From Saccharopolyspora gregorii (GTDB lineage: Bacteria > Actinomycetota > Actinomycetes > Mycobacteriales > Pseudonocardiaceae), in contig NZ_CP059556.1 of assembly GCF_024734405.1 (NCBI RefSeq), positions 434,001-498,000 of the forward strand: a DNA stretch of 64,000 bases, given 5' to 3'. Made by a program: the position numbers and the translations under genes. This document shows positions 9,552 through 19,770 of this stretch, piece after piece. Under the pieces are notes generated by a model, which had not been told where the DNA came from, searched no databases, and was given only the letters and a program-made list of their open reading frames with translations. How positions within the stretch are numbered: position 1 is the first letter of the stretch; each line of letters starts with the position of its first letter.

Positions 9552-10424
9552 TCACAACGAGCGCGGGCTCACCCGCCAGAACGTCGACACCGGCCCGACG
9601 CCGGCGCCGAGGGGGTAGGCGTGCTCCACGCTGCGCGTCACGAACCGCTTGCCCGCGGCGACCGCGTCCGGCATCGACGCGCCCTTCGCCAGCGCCGCGG
9701 TGATCGCGGAGGCGAACACGTCACCCGCCCCGTGCGTGTGCACCGTCGAGTAGCGCGGCCCGGGCAGCTGGATCGCGTCGGTGCCGTCGAACAGCAGGTC
9801 CACGCACTCCGGATCGTCCAGCAGGTGCCCGCTCTTGATCAGCACCCAGTCCGGTCCGAAGTCGTGCACGGCCTTCGCCGCGTCCAGCAGGTCGTCCCGG
9901 CTGCGCGCGTCGATCCCGGTGAGCAGCCGCACCTCGTCCAGGTTCGGCGTCACCAGCGTCGCCCGCGGGAAGGCCCCGTTGCGCAGCGCGTCCAGCGCGT
10001 CCGGGCGCAGCAGCGGTTCACCGCTGCGGGAGGCGGCGACCGGGTCCACGACGAACGGGGTGCGCCGGCCGCGGCCGATGCCGTGCTCGTCGCAGGCGGC
10101 GAGCACGGCCTCGATGGTGGCGGCCGAGGACAGCACCCCGGTCTTCGCCGCGTCCACCCCGATGTCGGTGGCGACGGCGCTGATCTGCGCGGCGACCGTC
10201 TCCGGCGGGATCTCCACCAGCCCGGTGACGCCGACGGTGTTCTGCACGGTCACCGCGGTCACGGCCGTCATGCCGTGCACCCCGCAGGAGAAGAACGCCC
10301 GCAGGTCGGCGTGCATGCCCGCGCTGCCGCCCGAGTCCGATCCGGCGATGGTCAGCGCCGTCGGCGGGGCCGTGTCGTGCGCGGGTCGTCGCAGGTGGCC
10401 GGGTGTCTCGTGCATCCGGCCCAT
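9552..10424 (-). CDS. thiD: Hydroxymethylpyrimidine (phosphate) kinase
   Basis: ThiD phosphorylates HMP and HMP-P to HMP-PP for thiamine synthesis. The ribokinase-fold protein of about 290 residues has TALTIAGSDSGGSAGMHADLRA at the N-terminus, VTVQNTVGVTG, FVVDPVAASRSGEPLL, TLVTPNLDEVRLLTG, and the C-terminal anion-hole motif HTHGAGDVFASAITAALA. The start is uncertain: ATG 10424 (MGRMHETPG) is used, and ATG 10415 is an alternative. It lies 90 bp downstream of thiC on the same strand and is probably co-transcribed under the second riboswitch. Confidence 0.93.
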   Translation of the reverse strand: MGRMHETPGHLRRPAHDTAPPTALTIAGSDSGGSAGMHADLRAFFSCGVHGMTAVTAVTVQNTVGVTGLVEIPPETVAAQISAVATDIGVDAAKTGVLSSAATIEAVLAACDEHGIGRGRRTPFVVDPVAASRSGEPLLRPDALDALRNGAFPRATLVTPNLDEVRLLTGIDARSRDDLLDAAKAVHDFGPDWVLIKSGHLLDDPECVDLLFDGTDAIQLPGPRYSTVHTHGAGDVFASAITAALAKGASMPDAVAAGKRFVTRSVEHAYPLGAGVGPVSTFWRVSPRSL

Positions 10425-10514
10425 GCTACGACCCCGTCCCGCCGACGATCCGGCCCGTGCGGAACCTGCCGATGCGAAACACCGGAGCACCGCCCACCGC
10501 GTCCGTCACTCCGA

Positions 10515-12164
<1,650 letters not shown>

Positions 12165-12166
12165 TC

Positions 12167-12271
12167 ACTCCCTACGCCGGCATTATCCGGTCAGGTTCAG
12201 GCGGTCGGCGGCCCCGGATCGGATGATCCAGCCGCCCTCTCAGCCCGCTTCCGGTGCGAGCTCCCGCGATC
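12167..12271 (-). promoter_or_regulatory. TPP riboswitch (THI element) upstream of thiC
   Basis: Read on the minus strand from 12271, the leader shows GCGGGAGCTCGC, then GGGCTGAGAGGGCGG, then CCTGAACCTGACCGGATAAT and GCCGGCGTAGGGAG. These are the conserved parts of the TPP aptamer. The terminal AGGGAG is also the likely Shine-Dalgarno of thiC, as in the thiO leader. Confidence 0.93.
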
Positions 12272-12402
12272 AGTTGTCGGCGCCGAGGCTAGCCCCGCGA
12301 TGCCGCCCTGCCAAGTCCCGGTTCGTGCCGGTGACGGCGAAGCCGATCGACGCTAGGCTGTCTAGCAGGGAAAACGAAACCTTGTCAGACCGGGAGGATA
12401 CA

Positions 12403-13011
12403 GTGCGTGACAACACCGACACAGGAGGTGACCGCGCTGTGAGTGCTGCCCCGGTGCTCCAGGAATCGTCCTGGGAGACGTTCGTCCAGGTCTGGAACGG
12501 CCTCGATCTTCCCGAAGGTTGGCGCGCGGAGATCATCGAAGAGAGGATCGTGATGTCCCCGCCGCCGGACCAGAACCACAACCTCATCGGCAGCCGCGTG
12601 AACAAGGCGTTGGTGCGGGCGTTGCCCGACGATTGGGAGGTCCTGCAGACCCAGGGCATCGCCCTGCCGTCGAGCTCGCGGATCGTGGTGCCCGATCTCC
12701 TCGTCGTGCTCCGCGAGCGGATGACTCCAGCGGTCGTGCTCCCGGGGGAGGATGCGCTGCTCTCAGTCGAGATCACCTCGAAGAGCAATGCCGACACCGA
12801 CCGGACGACCAAGCTCCGTGCGTACGCCCAGGCCGGCATCCCGCTCTACTTGCTCATCGACCGCTTCGCGCCGCGTTGGCCCACGATCACCCTGTTCTCC
12901 GAGCCGGACGGCGAGGCCTACCGCGAATCGCACTCGGTCCCGTTCGGCAAACCGCTCGACCTGCCCGCCCCGTTCACCGTCACCCTGGAAACCGAAGCCT
13001 TCCCCCGCTGA
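12403..13011 (+). CDS. Uma2-family (DUF820) putative endonuclease
   Basis: This 202-residue protein starts at GTG 12403 behind GGGAGG; GTG 12439 with its own AGGAGG is an alternative. It has the PD-(D/E)XK-like Uma2 fold: RAEIIEERIVMSPPPDQNHNLI, VPDLLVVLRE, then LSVEITSKSNADTDRTTKLRAYAQAGIPLYLLID. The D of VPDLLV, the E of VEITS and the K of TTKLRAYA are the family's conserved acidic/basic residues. Such genes are numerous in actinomycetes and cyanobacteria and their function is not established. It is divergent from thiC, and repeat copy B follows its stop. Confidence 0.85.
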   Translation: MRDNTDTGGDRAVSAAPVLQESSWETFVQVWNGLDLPEGWRAEIIEERIVMSPPPDQNHNLIGSRVNKALVRALPDDWEVLQTQGIALPSSSRIVVPDLLVVLRERMTPAVVLPGEDALLSVEITSKSNADTDRTTKLRAYAQAGIPLYLLIDRFAPRWPTITLFSEPDGEAYRESHSVPFGKPLDLPAPFTVTLETEAFPR

Positions 13012-13046
13012 CCGGCCCCACCCGACCCCGCGCGACGGGTCCGCAT

Positions 13047-13210
13047 CTCTTTCCTGTCAGCGGCGAAGCCGCTGAGCTGCCCACCGAGCACGCAACCGGA
13101 CCACCCGCGGGTTCTCAGCGGTTCCCTCGCGAGGACAGCTTTTTCCCTCGTGGCGGAGCCACTCGGGAAAAAGATCCCGCAGCGAGGGAACCGCTGAGGT
13201 TCCGCCACCC
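13047..13210 (-). repeat. Structured dispersed repeat, copy B
   Basis: This 164-bp copy, in opposite orientation to the one at 4086-4248, lies between the convergent ends of the Uma2-like gene and def. Read on the minus strand, GGTGGCGGAACCTCAGCGG is identical, as are the TTTTTC/GAAAAA frame, GTGGCTCCGCCAC, AGCTGTCCTCGCGAG, and GAACCCGCGGGTGGTCC. The outer stem uses GGTTCCCTCGC/GCGAGGGAACC where copy A uses GGGATTCTCGC/GCGAGAATCCC, so both strands of the stem changed together. The second hairpin is CAGCGGCTTCGCCGCTG. Confidence 0.85.
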
Positions 13211-13234
13211 ACCCCCCTCGCAACGGGAGAAGCC

Positions 13235-13813
13235 TCAATCCTCCTCAGCAAAGGGATCGCCTTCGACTGCCGGGTCCCAGGAGAGGCCGGGAACTCCCCA
13301 GCCGTTGCGCTTGACGGCCTTCTTCGCGGCCCGCGCGTTCCGCCCGACGAGCCGGGTCAGGTAGAGGTGCCCGTCCAGGTGGTCGGTCTCGTGCTGCAGG
13401 CAGCGGGCGAAGAACCCGGTGCCCTCCACCTCGACCGGCGCACCGTCCACGTCGAAGCCGGTGACCTTCGCCCAGTCCGCCCGGCCGGTGGGGAACGCTT
13501 CGCCGGGGACCGACAGGCAGCCTTCCCAGTCGTCGTCGGGGTCGGGCATGGTCTGCGGGATGTCGCTGGTCTCCAGCACCGGGTTGACCACCACGCCGCG
13601 GTGCCGCACCCCGTCGTCGTCGGGGCAGTCGTAGACGAAGACCCGGAGGTCCACGCCGATCTGGGTGGCCGCCAGCCCGGCGCCGTTCGCGGCGGTGTTC
13701 GTCTCGAACATGTCCTCGACGAGGGTGCGCAGCGCGTCGTCGAACCGCTCGACGGGGCGCGTGGGGTGGTGCAGCACCGGGTCGCCCACGATGCGGATCG
13801 GGTGAACAGCCAT
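13235..13813 (-). CDS. def: Peptide deformylase
   Basis: Removes the N-formyl group from nascent proteins. The 192-residue protein has the three deformylase motifs: [18 protein letters not shown] with the metal-binding Cys, and QHETDHLDG with the HExxH-like metal site. The divergent partner is a DUF3263 gene, matching the order Rv0429c-Rv0430 in M. tuberculosis. The ATG at 13813 begins [15 protein letters not shown], a normal family N-terminus. Confidence 0.95.
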   Translation of the reverse strand: MAVHPIRIVGDPVLHHPTRPVERFDDALRTLVEDMFETNTAANGAGLAATQIGVDLRVFVYDCPDDDGVRHRGVVVNPVLETSDIPQTMPDPDDDWEGCLSVPGEAFPTGRADWAKVTGFDVDGAPVEVEGTGFFARCLQHETDHLDGHLYLTRLVGRNARAAKKAVKRNGWGVPGLSWDPAVEGDPFAEED

Positions 13814-14036
13814 GCGGCGGAGGGTATCGGTTGCCGTCTCCGGACCGCCTCGGGAGTGGTTGCGCGCGGGTGGGCGCCGCCCGTCGGAGTGATCTTCGCC
13901 GAGGTGTCCGCGGATCTCCGCGGAGGGCGTGTTGGCCGCGCACGGCGGGCGGGCGCGCGTGATGTAATGGGCCCGGAATCACACCCGTGTGATTCGGCGA
14001 ACGCGGGGATCCCCGGATCGCGACGCGAGGAGCCAG

Positions 14037-14498
14037 ATGGACGCCGCCCAGATGCTGACCGTGCACGAGATAGCCCGGCAGTGCGAGGAACTGGCGCGTA
14101 CCGAGGGGCGCCGCGGAGCGGCGGGCGAACCGGCGTCCGGCAGGCACCTGCGGGCGGTCGACGCCCCCACCGAACCGCTGCCGCGCGTACCTCCCGAGGA
14201 GTCCACTTCGGACGAAGAGGATCCCGCGGCGCGGCGGGTGGGGCAGGAGCTCGGCGACCGCGAGCTGAGCATCCTCGCGTTCGAGCGGCAGTGGTGGAAG
14301 GGCGCGGGCGGCAAGGAACGGGCCATCCGCGAGCTGTTCGACATGTCCGGCACCCGGTACTACCAGGTGCTGAACGATCTGCTGGACGATCCGGCGGCGG
14401 TCCGGGCCGATCCGATGCTGATCAAACGTTTGCGCAAGGTGCGGGCGAGTCGGCAGCGCGCCCGGCAGGCCCGCCGACTGGGAATCGAGTGGCACTGA
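14037..14498 (+). CDS. DUF3263 protein
   Basis: The 153-residue protein starts at ATG 14037, which follows GAGGAG. The C-terminal half carries the DUF3263 pattern LSILAFERQWWKGAGGKERAIRELFDMSGTRYYQVLNDLLDD, followed by a basic tail (RLRKVRASRQRARQARRLG). This looks like a small helical, possibly DNA-binding, domain. The N-terminal half is low-complexity. Its stop overlaps the start of the next gene (TGATG), so the two are coupled, as for Rv0430-Rv0431. Molecular function is not established. Confidence 0.88.
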   Translation: MDAAQMLTVHEIARQCEELARTEGRRGAAGEPASGRHLRAVDAPTEPLPRVPPEESTSDEEDPAARRVGQELGDRELSILAFERQWWKGAGGKERAIRELFDMSGTRYYQVLNDLLDDPAAVRADPMLIKRLRKVRASRQRARQARRLGIEWH

Positions 14499-15154
14499 TG
14501 ACTTCCGGGGAACCCCCGACCAGCCCGTCCGCCGCGAAGATCGGCGGTATCGCCCTCATCGGCGCGGGCGCGCTATCGGCCGTGATCGGCCTGACGACGC
14601 TGGTCTCCGGCGGGTCCGACGACGACGCGGCCGCGCCGCCGGTGGACCAGCAGCAGACCTCGGCGCCGCTGCCGCCGCTGCCGTCCGCCCCGACGAGCGC
14701 CGCGCAGCCGCCCACCTCGTCGGCCGCCGAACCGCCGCCCGCCGCGGGGGAACCGCCCGCGCAGACGCCCGACCCGGAACCGCAGGTGCCGCCGGCGAAC
14801 CAGCCGCGCCCGGACTCGCCGGGGTCGGACTCGACCGGCTCGGACCACGCGCGGCAGCGGATCGTGGTGCGGGTCTACAACAACAGCACCATCAAGGGCT
14901 TGGCGCACCGGGCCGCGGACGAGTTCCGCGGCGCCGGCTACGAGGTGCCGGAGGTCGGCAACTACTCGCAGGGCGTCATCCCCACCACCACGGTGTACTA
15001 CCGGCCGGGCACGCCGGAGGAGGCGCAGGCGAAGGAGATCGCCGCCGCGTTCCAGGCCCGCGCCGAACCGCGCTTCGACGGCCTCGCCCCCGCGAGCCCC
15101 GGCGTCATAGCGATCATCACGAACGACTACCAGGGCATGCCGAAGGGCAAGTAG
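14498..15154 (+). CDS. VirR-like LytR_C-domain membrane protein
   Basis: This 218-residue protein has one N-terminal transmembrane segment (IGGIALIGAGALSAVIGLTTLV), a Pro/Ala/Ser-rich linker, and a C-terminal LytR_C domain (RIVVRVYNNSTIKGLAHRAADEFRGAGYEV onward). The position directly after a DUF3263 gene next to def matches M. tuberculosis Rv0431 (VirR), a cell-envelope protein linked to extracellular-vesicle release. There is no LCP catalytic domain, so it is probably an envelope-binding partner and not a ligase. Confidence 0.85.
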   Translation: MTSGEPPTSPSAAKIGGIALIGAGALSAVIGLTTLVSGGSDDDAAAPPVDQQQTSAPLPPLPSAPTSAAQPPTSSAAEPPPAAGEPPAQTPDPEPQVPPANQPRPDSPGSDSTGSDHARQRIVVRVYNNSTIKGLAHRAADEFRGAGYEVPEVGNYSQGVIPTTTVYYRPGTPEEAQAKEIAAAFQARAEPRFDGLAPASPGVIAIITNDYQGMPKGK

Positions 15155-15196
15155 CGCGCGGAGCACGGCCCGCCCGCCCCGGCGGGCCGTGCCGCG

Positions 15197-17434
15197 TCAG
15201 CCGCGGCGCTCGGCGTAGGCCGCCAGGGACGCCAGCTGAGCCGGGTCCAGCGAGGGGCGCACCGCGCGGCGGGCGGCCGCCAGGTGCGCGGCCGTCACCT
15301 CGGTGGCGCTGAGCGATTCGCGCATCGCGCTCAGCGCCGATTCCCGCACCAGCGCCGCGCAGTCCGCCGCCGAGTAGCCGTCCAGCTCCGCCGCCACCGC
15401 CGCCAGGTCCACATCGGACGCCAGCGGCGTGTTCCGCGCCGCGGCGCGCAGGATCTCCGCCCGCGCCGCCCCGTCCGGCGGCGGCACGTGCACCAGCCGC
15501 TCCAGCCTGCCGGGCCGCAGCAGCGCCGGGTCGATCAGCTCCGGGCGGTTGGTGGCGCCGAGCACCACGACCTCCCGCATCGGCTCGACCCCGTCGAGTT
15601 CGGTGAGCAGCGCCGCCACCACCCGATCGCCCACCCCGGAGTCGCCGGACTGGCCGCGGCGCGGTGCCAGCGCGTCCACCTCGTCGAGGAAGACCAGGGC
15701 GGGTGCCGCGTTCTTGGCCCGCAGGAACAGTTCCCGCACGGCCCGCTCGGATTCGCCGACGAACTTGTCCATCAGCTCGGCGCCCTTGACCGACAGCACG
15801 TTGAGCCGCCCGCTGCCGGCGAGCGCCCGCACCAGGAAGGTCTTGCCGCAGCCCGGCGGCCCGTACAGCAGCACGCCGCGCGGCGGTTCCACGCCGAGCC
15901 GGGTGAACGAGTCCGGGTAGCGCAGCGGCCACAGCACCGCCTCGGTCAGCGACTGCTTCACCTCGACCATGTCGCCCACGTCGTCCAGGGTGAGCCCGCC
16001 GGTGCGCAGATCGTCCGATGTGGACATCGACAGCGGCCGGACGGAGGACAGGGCGGCGACGAGGTCCTGCTGCGCGAGGGCCGGTTCGCCGTCCGCGCCA
16101 CCGCGGTGGCGCAGCGCCGCCCGCACCGCTGATTCGCGGCACAGCGCCAGCAGGTCGGCGACGACGAAGCCGGGGGTCCGCTCGGCGAGCTCGCCGAGCT
16201 CCACGTCGGCGGCCAGCGGCGTGCCGCGCAGCAGCACCCGCAGCAGCTGCACCCGGGTCGCCGCGTCCGGCAGCCCGATGGTCAGTTCCCGGTCCACCCG
16301 GCCGGTTTCGCGCAGCCGCGGGTCCAGGGACTGCGGCTGGGCGCTGGTCACCACGACGGCGAGCCGCCCGGTGCGCATCGCGGCGTCCAGCGCGTCGAGC
16401 GCGACCGTCGCCAGCGGCGGCGGTTCGGCGGCGGGCAGCAGGCCGTCGGCGTCGGTGAGCAGCAGCACGCAGTCGCGGCCACCCGCGGCGATGCCGGTGG
16501 CGCGGTCCAGCGAGCTCTGCAGGCGCTGGGCGGCGGAACGGGATTCGAGGGCGGCGACGCTGGGCGCGGTGACCTCGACGAGTTCGGCGCCGACCGCGGC
16601 CGCCACCGACCGCGCCAGGGTGGCCTTGCCCGCCCCGGGCGGTCCGCTGAGCAGCACGCCGAGCCGGTCGCCGCCGCCGAGCCTGCGCAGCAGCTCCGGT
16701 TCCTCGAAGTGCAGCCGGAGCCATTCGGAGAGCCGGGCGGCGGTCTCCTGCGCGCCCGCGAGGTCGCTGACGGGCAGCGCGGGCTCGGGTTCCGCCGCGG
16801 CGGCGGGCGCGTCGACGGCTGCGGCGGGGGCCGGGGCGGCGTCGAGCCGAGCGGGGGGCGCGTCCGCGCTCGGGGTCGAGCCGCGCCAGGTGACCACCGT
16901 GGACGGCTGCACGGTGACGGGGCCGTCCGGGTCGGTGCCCGCGATCGTGATCAGCTCGGTCGTCCAGGTCATCCCGATCGAGGCGGACAGCCTGCTGCGC
17001 ACCTGCCCGGCGTTGGCCGCCGTGGACGGAGCCAGGTCCTGCGGCAGCAGCGACACGGTGTCGCCGGCCCGGAAGACCTTCCCGGTCAGCGCCAGCCGGA
17101 TCACCTCCGGCGGTGCGGTCGCGGTGGCCAGCCGGGACCCGGCGACGGTGACGCCGCGCGCGGGCTCGGCGCGCACCGGGGCGACCCCGACCTCGGCGCC
17201 TTCGGCCAGCCCCAGGTTCGTCAGCGCCACGTCGTCCACCAGCACCACGCCCGCCGGGGCGCCCCGGTCCGCCGCGGCGGCGAGCGCCACGGTCACCCGG
17301 GCCCCGGTGAGGGCCACCGCGTCCCACTGGCGCAGGCCCAGCGCGTCCAGCACTTCGGGGTGCAGCCGCACCACCCCGCGCCTGGTGTCGGCGGCGGACG
17401 GGGACAACCGGACGGTCAACGTCAACGAAGCCAC
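15197..17434 (-). CDS. Double-AAA (CDC48-like) ATPase with degenerate D1
   Basis: The 745-residue protein has a CDC48-N-like N-domain (1-185), an Ala/Pro linker, and two AAA modules. D2 is intact: Walker A GPPGCGKT (525-532), Walker B VFLDEVD (581-587), and arginine-finger region ALLRPGRLE. D1 has Walker A GPPGAGKA (264-271) but Walker B reads VLLLTDADGL, with Ala in place of the catalytic Glu, so hydrolysis in D1 is doubtful. Such proteins unfold or remodel substrates as hexamers. It matches Rv0435c in order, lying next to pssA and psd. GTG start. Confidence 0.9.
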   Translation of the reverse strand: MASLTLTVRLSPSAADTRRGVVRLHPEVLDALGLRQWDAVALTGARVTVALAAAADRGAPAGVVLVDDVALTNLGLAEGAEVGVAPVRAEPARGVTVAGSRLATATAPPEVIRLALTGKVFRAGDTVSLLPQDLAPSTAANAGQVRSRLSASIGMTWTTELITIAGTDPDGPVTVQPSTVVTWRGSTPSADAPPARLDAAPAPAAAVDAPAAAAEPEPALPVSDLAGAQETAARLSEWLRLHFEEPELLRRLGGGDRLGVLLSGPPGAGKATLARSVAAAVGAELVEVTAPSVAALESRSAAQRLQSSLDRATGIAAGGRDCVLLLTDADGLLPAAEPPPLATVALDALDAAMRTGRLAVVVTSAQPQSLDPRLRETGRVDRELTIGLPDAATRVQLLRVLLRGTPLAADVELGELAERTPGFVVADLLALCRESAVRAALRHRGGADGEPALAQQDLVAALSSVRPLSMSTSDDLRTGGLTLDDVGDMVEVKQSLTEAVLWPLRYPDSFTRLGVEPPRGVLLYGPPGCGKTFLVRALAGSGRLNVLSVKGAELMDKFVGESERAVRELFLRAKNAAPALVFLDEVDALAPRRGQSGDSGVGDRVVAALLTELDGVEPMREVVVLGATNRPELIDPALLRPGRLERLVHVPPPDGAARAEILRAAARNTPLASDVDLAAVAAELDGYSAADCAALVRESALSAMRESLSATEVTAAHLAAARRAVRPSLDPAQLASLAAYAERRG

Positions 17435-17503
17435 ACGCCGACAGTACGGCCCGCTCCTGGATCCCCGTCGCGCACGACCGCGGCCGGATTCGAGGACGGG
17501 CGG

Positions 17504-18451
17504 TCAGCGGGTGTTCTGGTTCCCCCGGTTGCGGCGCAGGCCGAGGCGGCGCCAGCTCAGGCGCGGGCCCTCGGGGCCGCCGGCGCGGCTGCGCCGCATC
17601 CGCTGCCGGGCTCCGGCGAGCGCGCGCCGCGGGTGCGGCGGGCGCAGGCCGAGCCGCCGCTGGGTGCGCCTGCGGATGGCGCGCCGTTCGCGAGGAGCCG
17701 CCGCCCACGCCTCGGGGTGCGCGGCCAGCCAGCGGTGCCGGTACACGGCGTACGGGATGTGCGCCAGGTACAGCACGAGCGCCACCGCGAGCGAGATCAG
17801 CGGGAACACGATGACCGCGGCGGCCAGCACGGCCACCAGCACCAGCAGCGGGGCGACCAGCCGTGCGGGAACCTTCGCGGTCTTCAGCGACAGCGTCGGC
17901 ACCCGGCTCACCGCCAGCGCGGCGACCGCGACCATCCACACCATCACCACCGGCTGCTGCGCCCACCAGCCCGGGTAGCCGAAGTGGGCGGTGAGCACGA
18001 GCGGCAGCAGCGCCAGCAGCCCGGCCGCGGGGGCCGGGACGCCGACGAAGAACTCCTTGCTGAACGCGGGCTGCTCGGTGTCGTCGAGCAGCGTGTTGAA
18101 CCGCGCCAGCCGCAGGATCATGCACACCGCGAAGATCAGCGCGGCGATCCAGCCCGCCCGGTTGTCCTGCAGCTGCCACGCGTACAGCGTCAGCGCCGGG
18201 GCCACGCCGAACGACATCGCGTCGGACAGCGAGTCCAGTTCGGCGCCCATCCGCGTGGTGGCGTCCAGCAACCGGGCGATCCGGCCGTCCAGCCCGTCGA
18301 GCACCGCCGCCACCGCGACGGCCGCGATGGCGCCGACCAGCTGCCCGTTCAGCGCGAACTGCACGGCGGAGAGCCCGGCGCACATCGCCAGCACCGTGAT
18401 CGCGTTGGGCAGCAGGCGGATTCCGGGCGGGGCGAGGCGGGCGCCGCTCAT
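17504..18451 (-). CDS. pssA: CDP-diacylglycerol-serine O-phosphatidyltransferase
   Basis: Makes phosphatidylserine from CDP-diacylglycerol and serine. The CDP-alcohol phosphotransferase signature is complete: DGLDGRIARLL, then GAELDSLSD (four Asp in the DGxxARx8Gx3Dx3D pattern). Six to eight hydrophobic segments fill residues 10-215. The last 90 or so residues form an Arg-rich cytoplasmic tail (RRAIRRRTQRRLGLRPPHPRR and beyond), longer than in the usual enzyme. The ATG overlaps the psd stop by 4 bp (ATGA). Confidence 0.93.
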   Translation of the reverse strand: MSGARLAPPGIRLLPNAITVLAMCAGLSAVQFALNGQLVGAIAAVAVAAVLDGLDGRIARLLDATTRMGAELDSLSDAMSFGVAPALTLYAWQLQDNRAGWIAALIFAVCMILRLARFNTLLDDTEQPAFSKEFFVGVPAPAAGLLALLPLVLTAHFGYPGWWAQQPVVMVWMVAVAALAVSRVPTLSLKTAKVPARLVAPLLVLVAVLAAAVIVFPLISLAVALVLYLAHIPYAVYRHRWLAAHPEAWAAAPRERRAIRRRTQRRLGLRPPHPRRALAGARQRMRRSRAGGPEGPRLSWRRLGLRRNRGNQNTR

Positions 18452-19191
18452 GCCCGCTCGCCACCCGCCCGCTCGGGCAGTTCGGCGAGGACGGTCTCGC
18501 CGCCGACGGTGCGCTGCCCGGGTTCGACGAGGACCCGGCTGCCCGCCGGGACGTAGAGGTCGACCCGGGAGCCGAAGCGGATCAGCCCGTAGGTGCTGCC
18601 CGCGGTGGCCCGCTCGCCGCTCTGCACCGAGCAGACGATGCGCCGGGCGACGAGCCCGGCGATCTGCACCACGGCGAGCTCCTGGCCGTCATCGGTGCGC
18701 AGCAGCAGCGAGTTGCGCTCGTTGTCCTCGCTGGCCTTGTCCAGGTCGGCGGAGAGGAACTTGCCGGGTCGGTAGGCGGCCCGCACGATCTCGCCGTCGA
18801 CCGGCAGCCGCTGCACGTGCACGTCGAAGACGGTGAGGAACGCGCTGATCCGGGTCATGGGCCGGTCGCCGAGCCCGAGCTCGGGCGGCGGGGTGGCGGT
18901 CTCCACGTGCGCGACGGTGCCGTCGGCGGGCGCGACCGCGATGCCCGCGCGGCCGGGGGTGACCCGCTGCGGTTCGCGGAAGAACCAGGCGCACCACGCG
19001 GTGGCGACGGCGCCGAGCACGCCGGCGGGGCGCCACGCGCGGCGCAGCAGCAGGGTGCCGACGGCGGCGCCGAGCACGAACGGGCGGCCCGCCGGGTGCA
19101 TCGGCGGCACGGTGTCGCGGGCGAGCTTGGCGAGGTGCGCGAGCGGGTTGCCGCTGGCGGGGGCGCTGCCCCGGTCTGTCTGGGTGCTCAT
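18448..19191 (-). CDS. psd: Phosphatidylserine decarboxylase, short (archaeal-type) form
   Basis: Converts phosphatidylserine to phosphatidylethanolamine. The 247-residue proenzyme (ATG 19191; upstream in-frame sequence is unlike protein) has one membrane-proximal hydrophobic stretch, then FFREPQR, VAPADGTV, TVFDVHVQRLPVDG and DNERNS. Near the C-terminus is GLIRFGSRVDLYVP, whose Gly-Ser is the self-cleavage site that creates the pyruvoyl group. It is the first gene of the psd-pssA pair, the same order as Rv0437c-Rv0436c. Confidence 0.93.
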   Translation of the reverse strand: MSTQTDRGSAPASGNPLAHLAKLARDTVPPMHPAGRPFVLGAAVGTLLLRRAWRPAGVLGAVATAWCAWFFREPQRVTPGRAGIAVAPADGTVAHVETATPPPELGLGDRPMTRISAFLTVFDVHVQRLPVDGEIVRAAYRPGKFLSADLDKASEDNERNSLLLRTDDGQELAVVQIAGLVARRIVCSVQSGERATAGSTYGLIRFGSRVDLYVPAGSRVLVEPGQRTVGGETVLAELPERAGGERA

Positions 19192-19770
19192 CGAGCTGTA
19201 CACCCCTGCGTCGGAGGTCGTTACCGCGGCGCGGTGACTGCGCTGCGGCCGGGCCGGTACAGCATCGCCGACGGGTTCGCGGCCGCTGCGCGAGGGGGCG
19301 GAGTCGATCACCGGCCCCCGTCGCGCGGCGCCGTGCGCCGGGCGGACCGGGCCGTCGGTGGTGGAGCGCGGGCGGTGCGTCCCGGGAGCGCGGGGCCGGG
19401 CGGCGGCGCGGCCGGAGGATCTCCTCGGGACGGGCGCGGCGCGGTGTCTCCGCAGGTGAACGGAAAAGTGCCGGGGTGGCCCGGCGCCCCCGAAGCGCCG
19501 GTGCCACCCCGGCACCCAACCGCAAGGCGCCTCCCCGTTGGCGCCGAACGGTCCCCGATGTGGGCCCGTGCACCCCCCGACGGCACACGGAGCCCGGTGT
19601 CCGCTCCCTCCCTGGTGAGGAGGGGGCTGACGTCTTGTGAGACGGAGTCGATCGACAGGTTGTTACGCGTTTTCCAGTGTAATTGAGCTCACACGAACTA
19701 CGTAGCCGCTATCGGAGGACATTGGGCACGAAATATGTAACTCAGCGTGACAAAACTGGGTCCCCATCAC
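19192..19770. other. Long intergenic region upstream of psd
   Basis: No gene is supported in these 579 bp. They contain the minus-strand terminator at 19468-19515 and, at about 19660-19745, a distinctly A/T-richer stretch (GTTGTTACGCGTTTTCCAGTGTAATTGAG and on). The 19192-19467 part should hold the psd promoter, but no clear hexamers were seen. Confidence 0.5.
19468..19515 (-). terminator. Minus-strand terminator after the M48-like gene
   Basis: GTGCCGGGGTGGC (19468-19480) pairs with 19503-19515, and CCGGCGC (19481-19487) with 19495-19501. This gives a 20-bp stem with one bulged base. On the minus strand it is followed by CTTTTCCG. It would end transcription from the M48-like gene and shield psd. 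Confidence 0.7.

Noticed and set aside
15117..18464. An open frame of more than 1100 codons antisense or out of phase across pssA and the AAA ATPase
   Set aside because: It is Arg/Gly/Ala-rich low-complexity translation typical of the alternative frame of high-GC genes, overlaps two clear enzymes and resembles no family.
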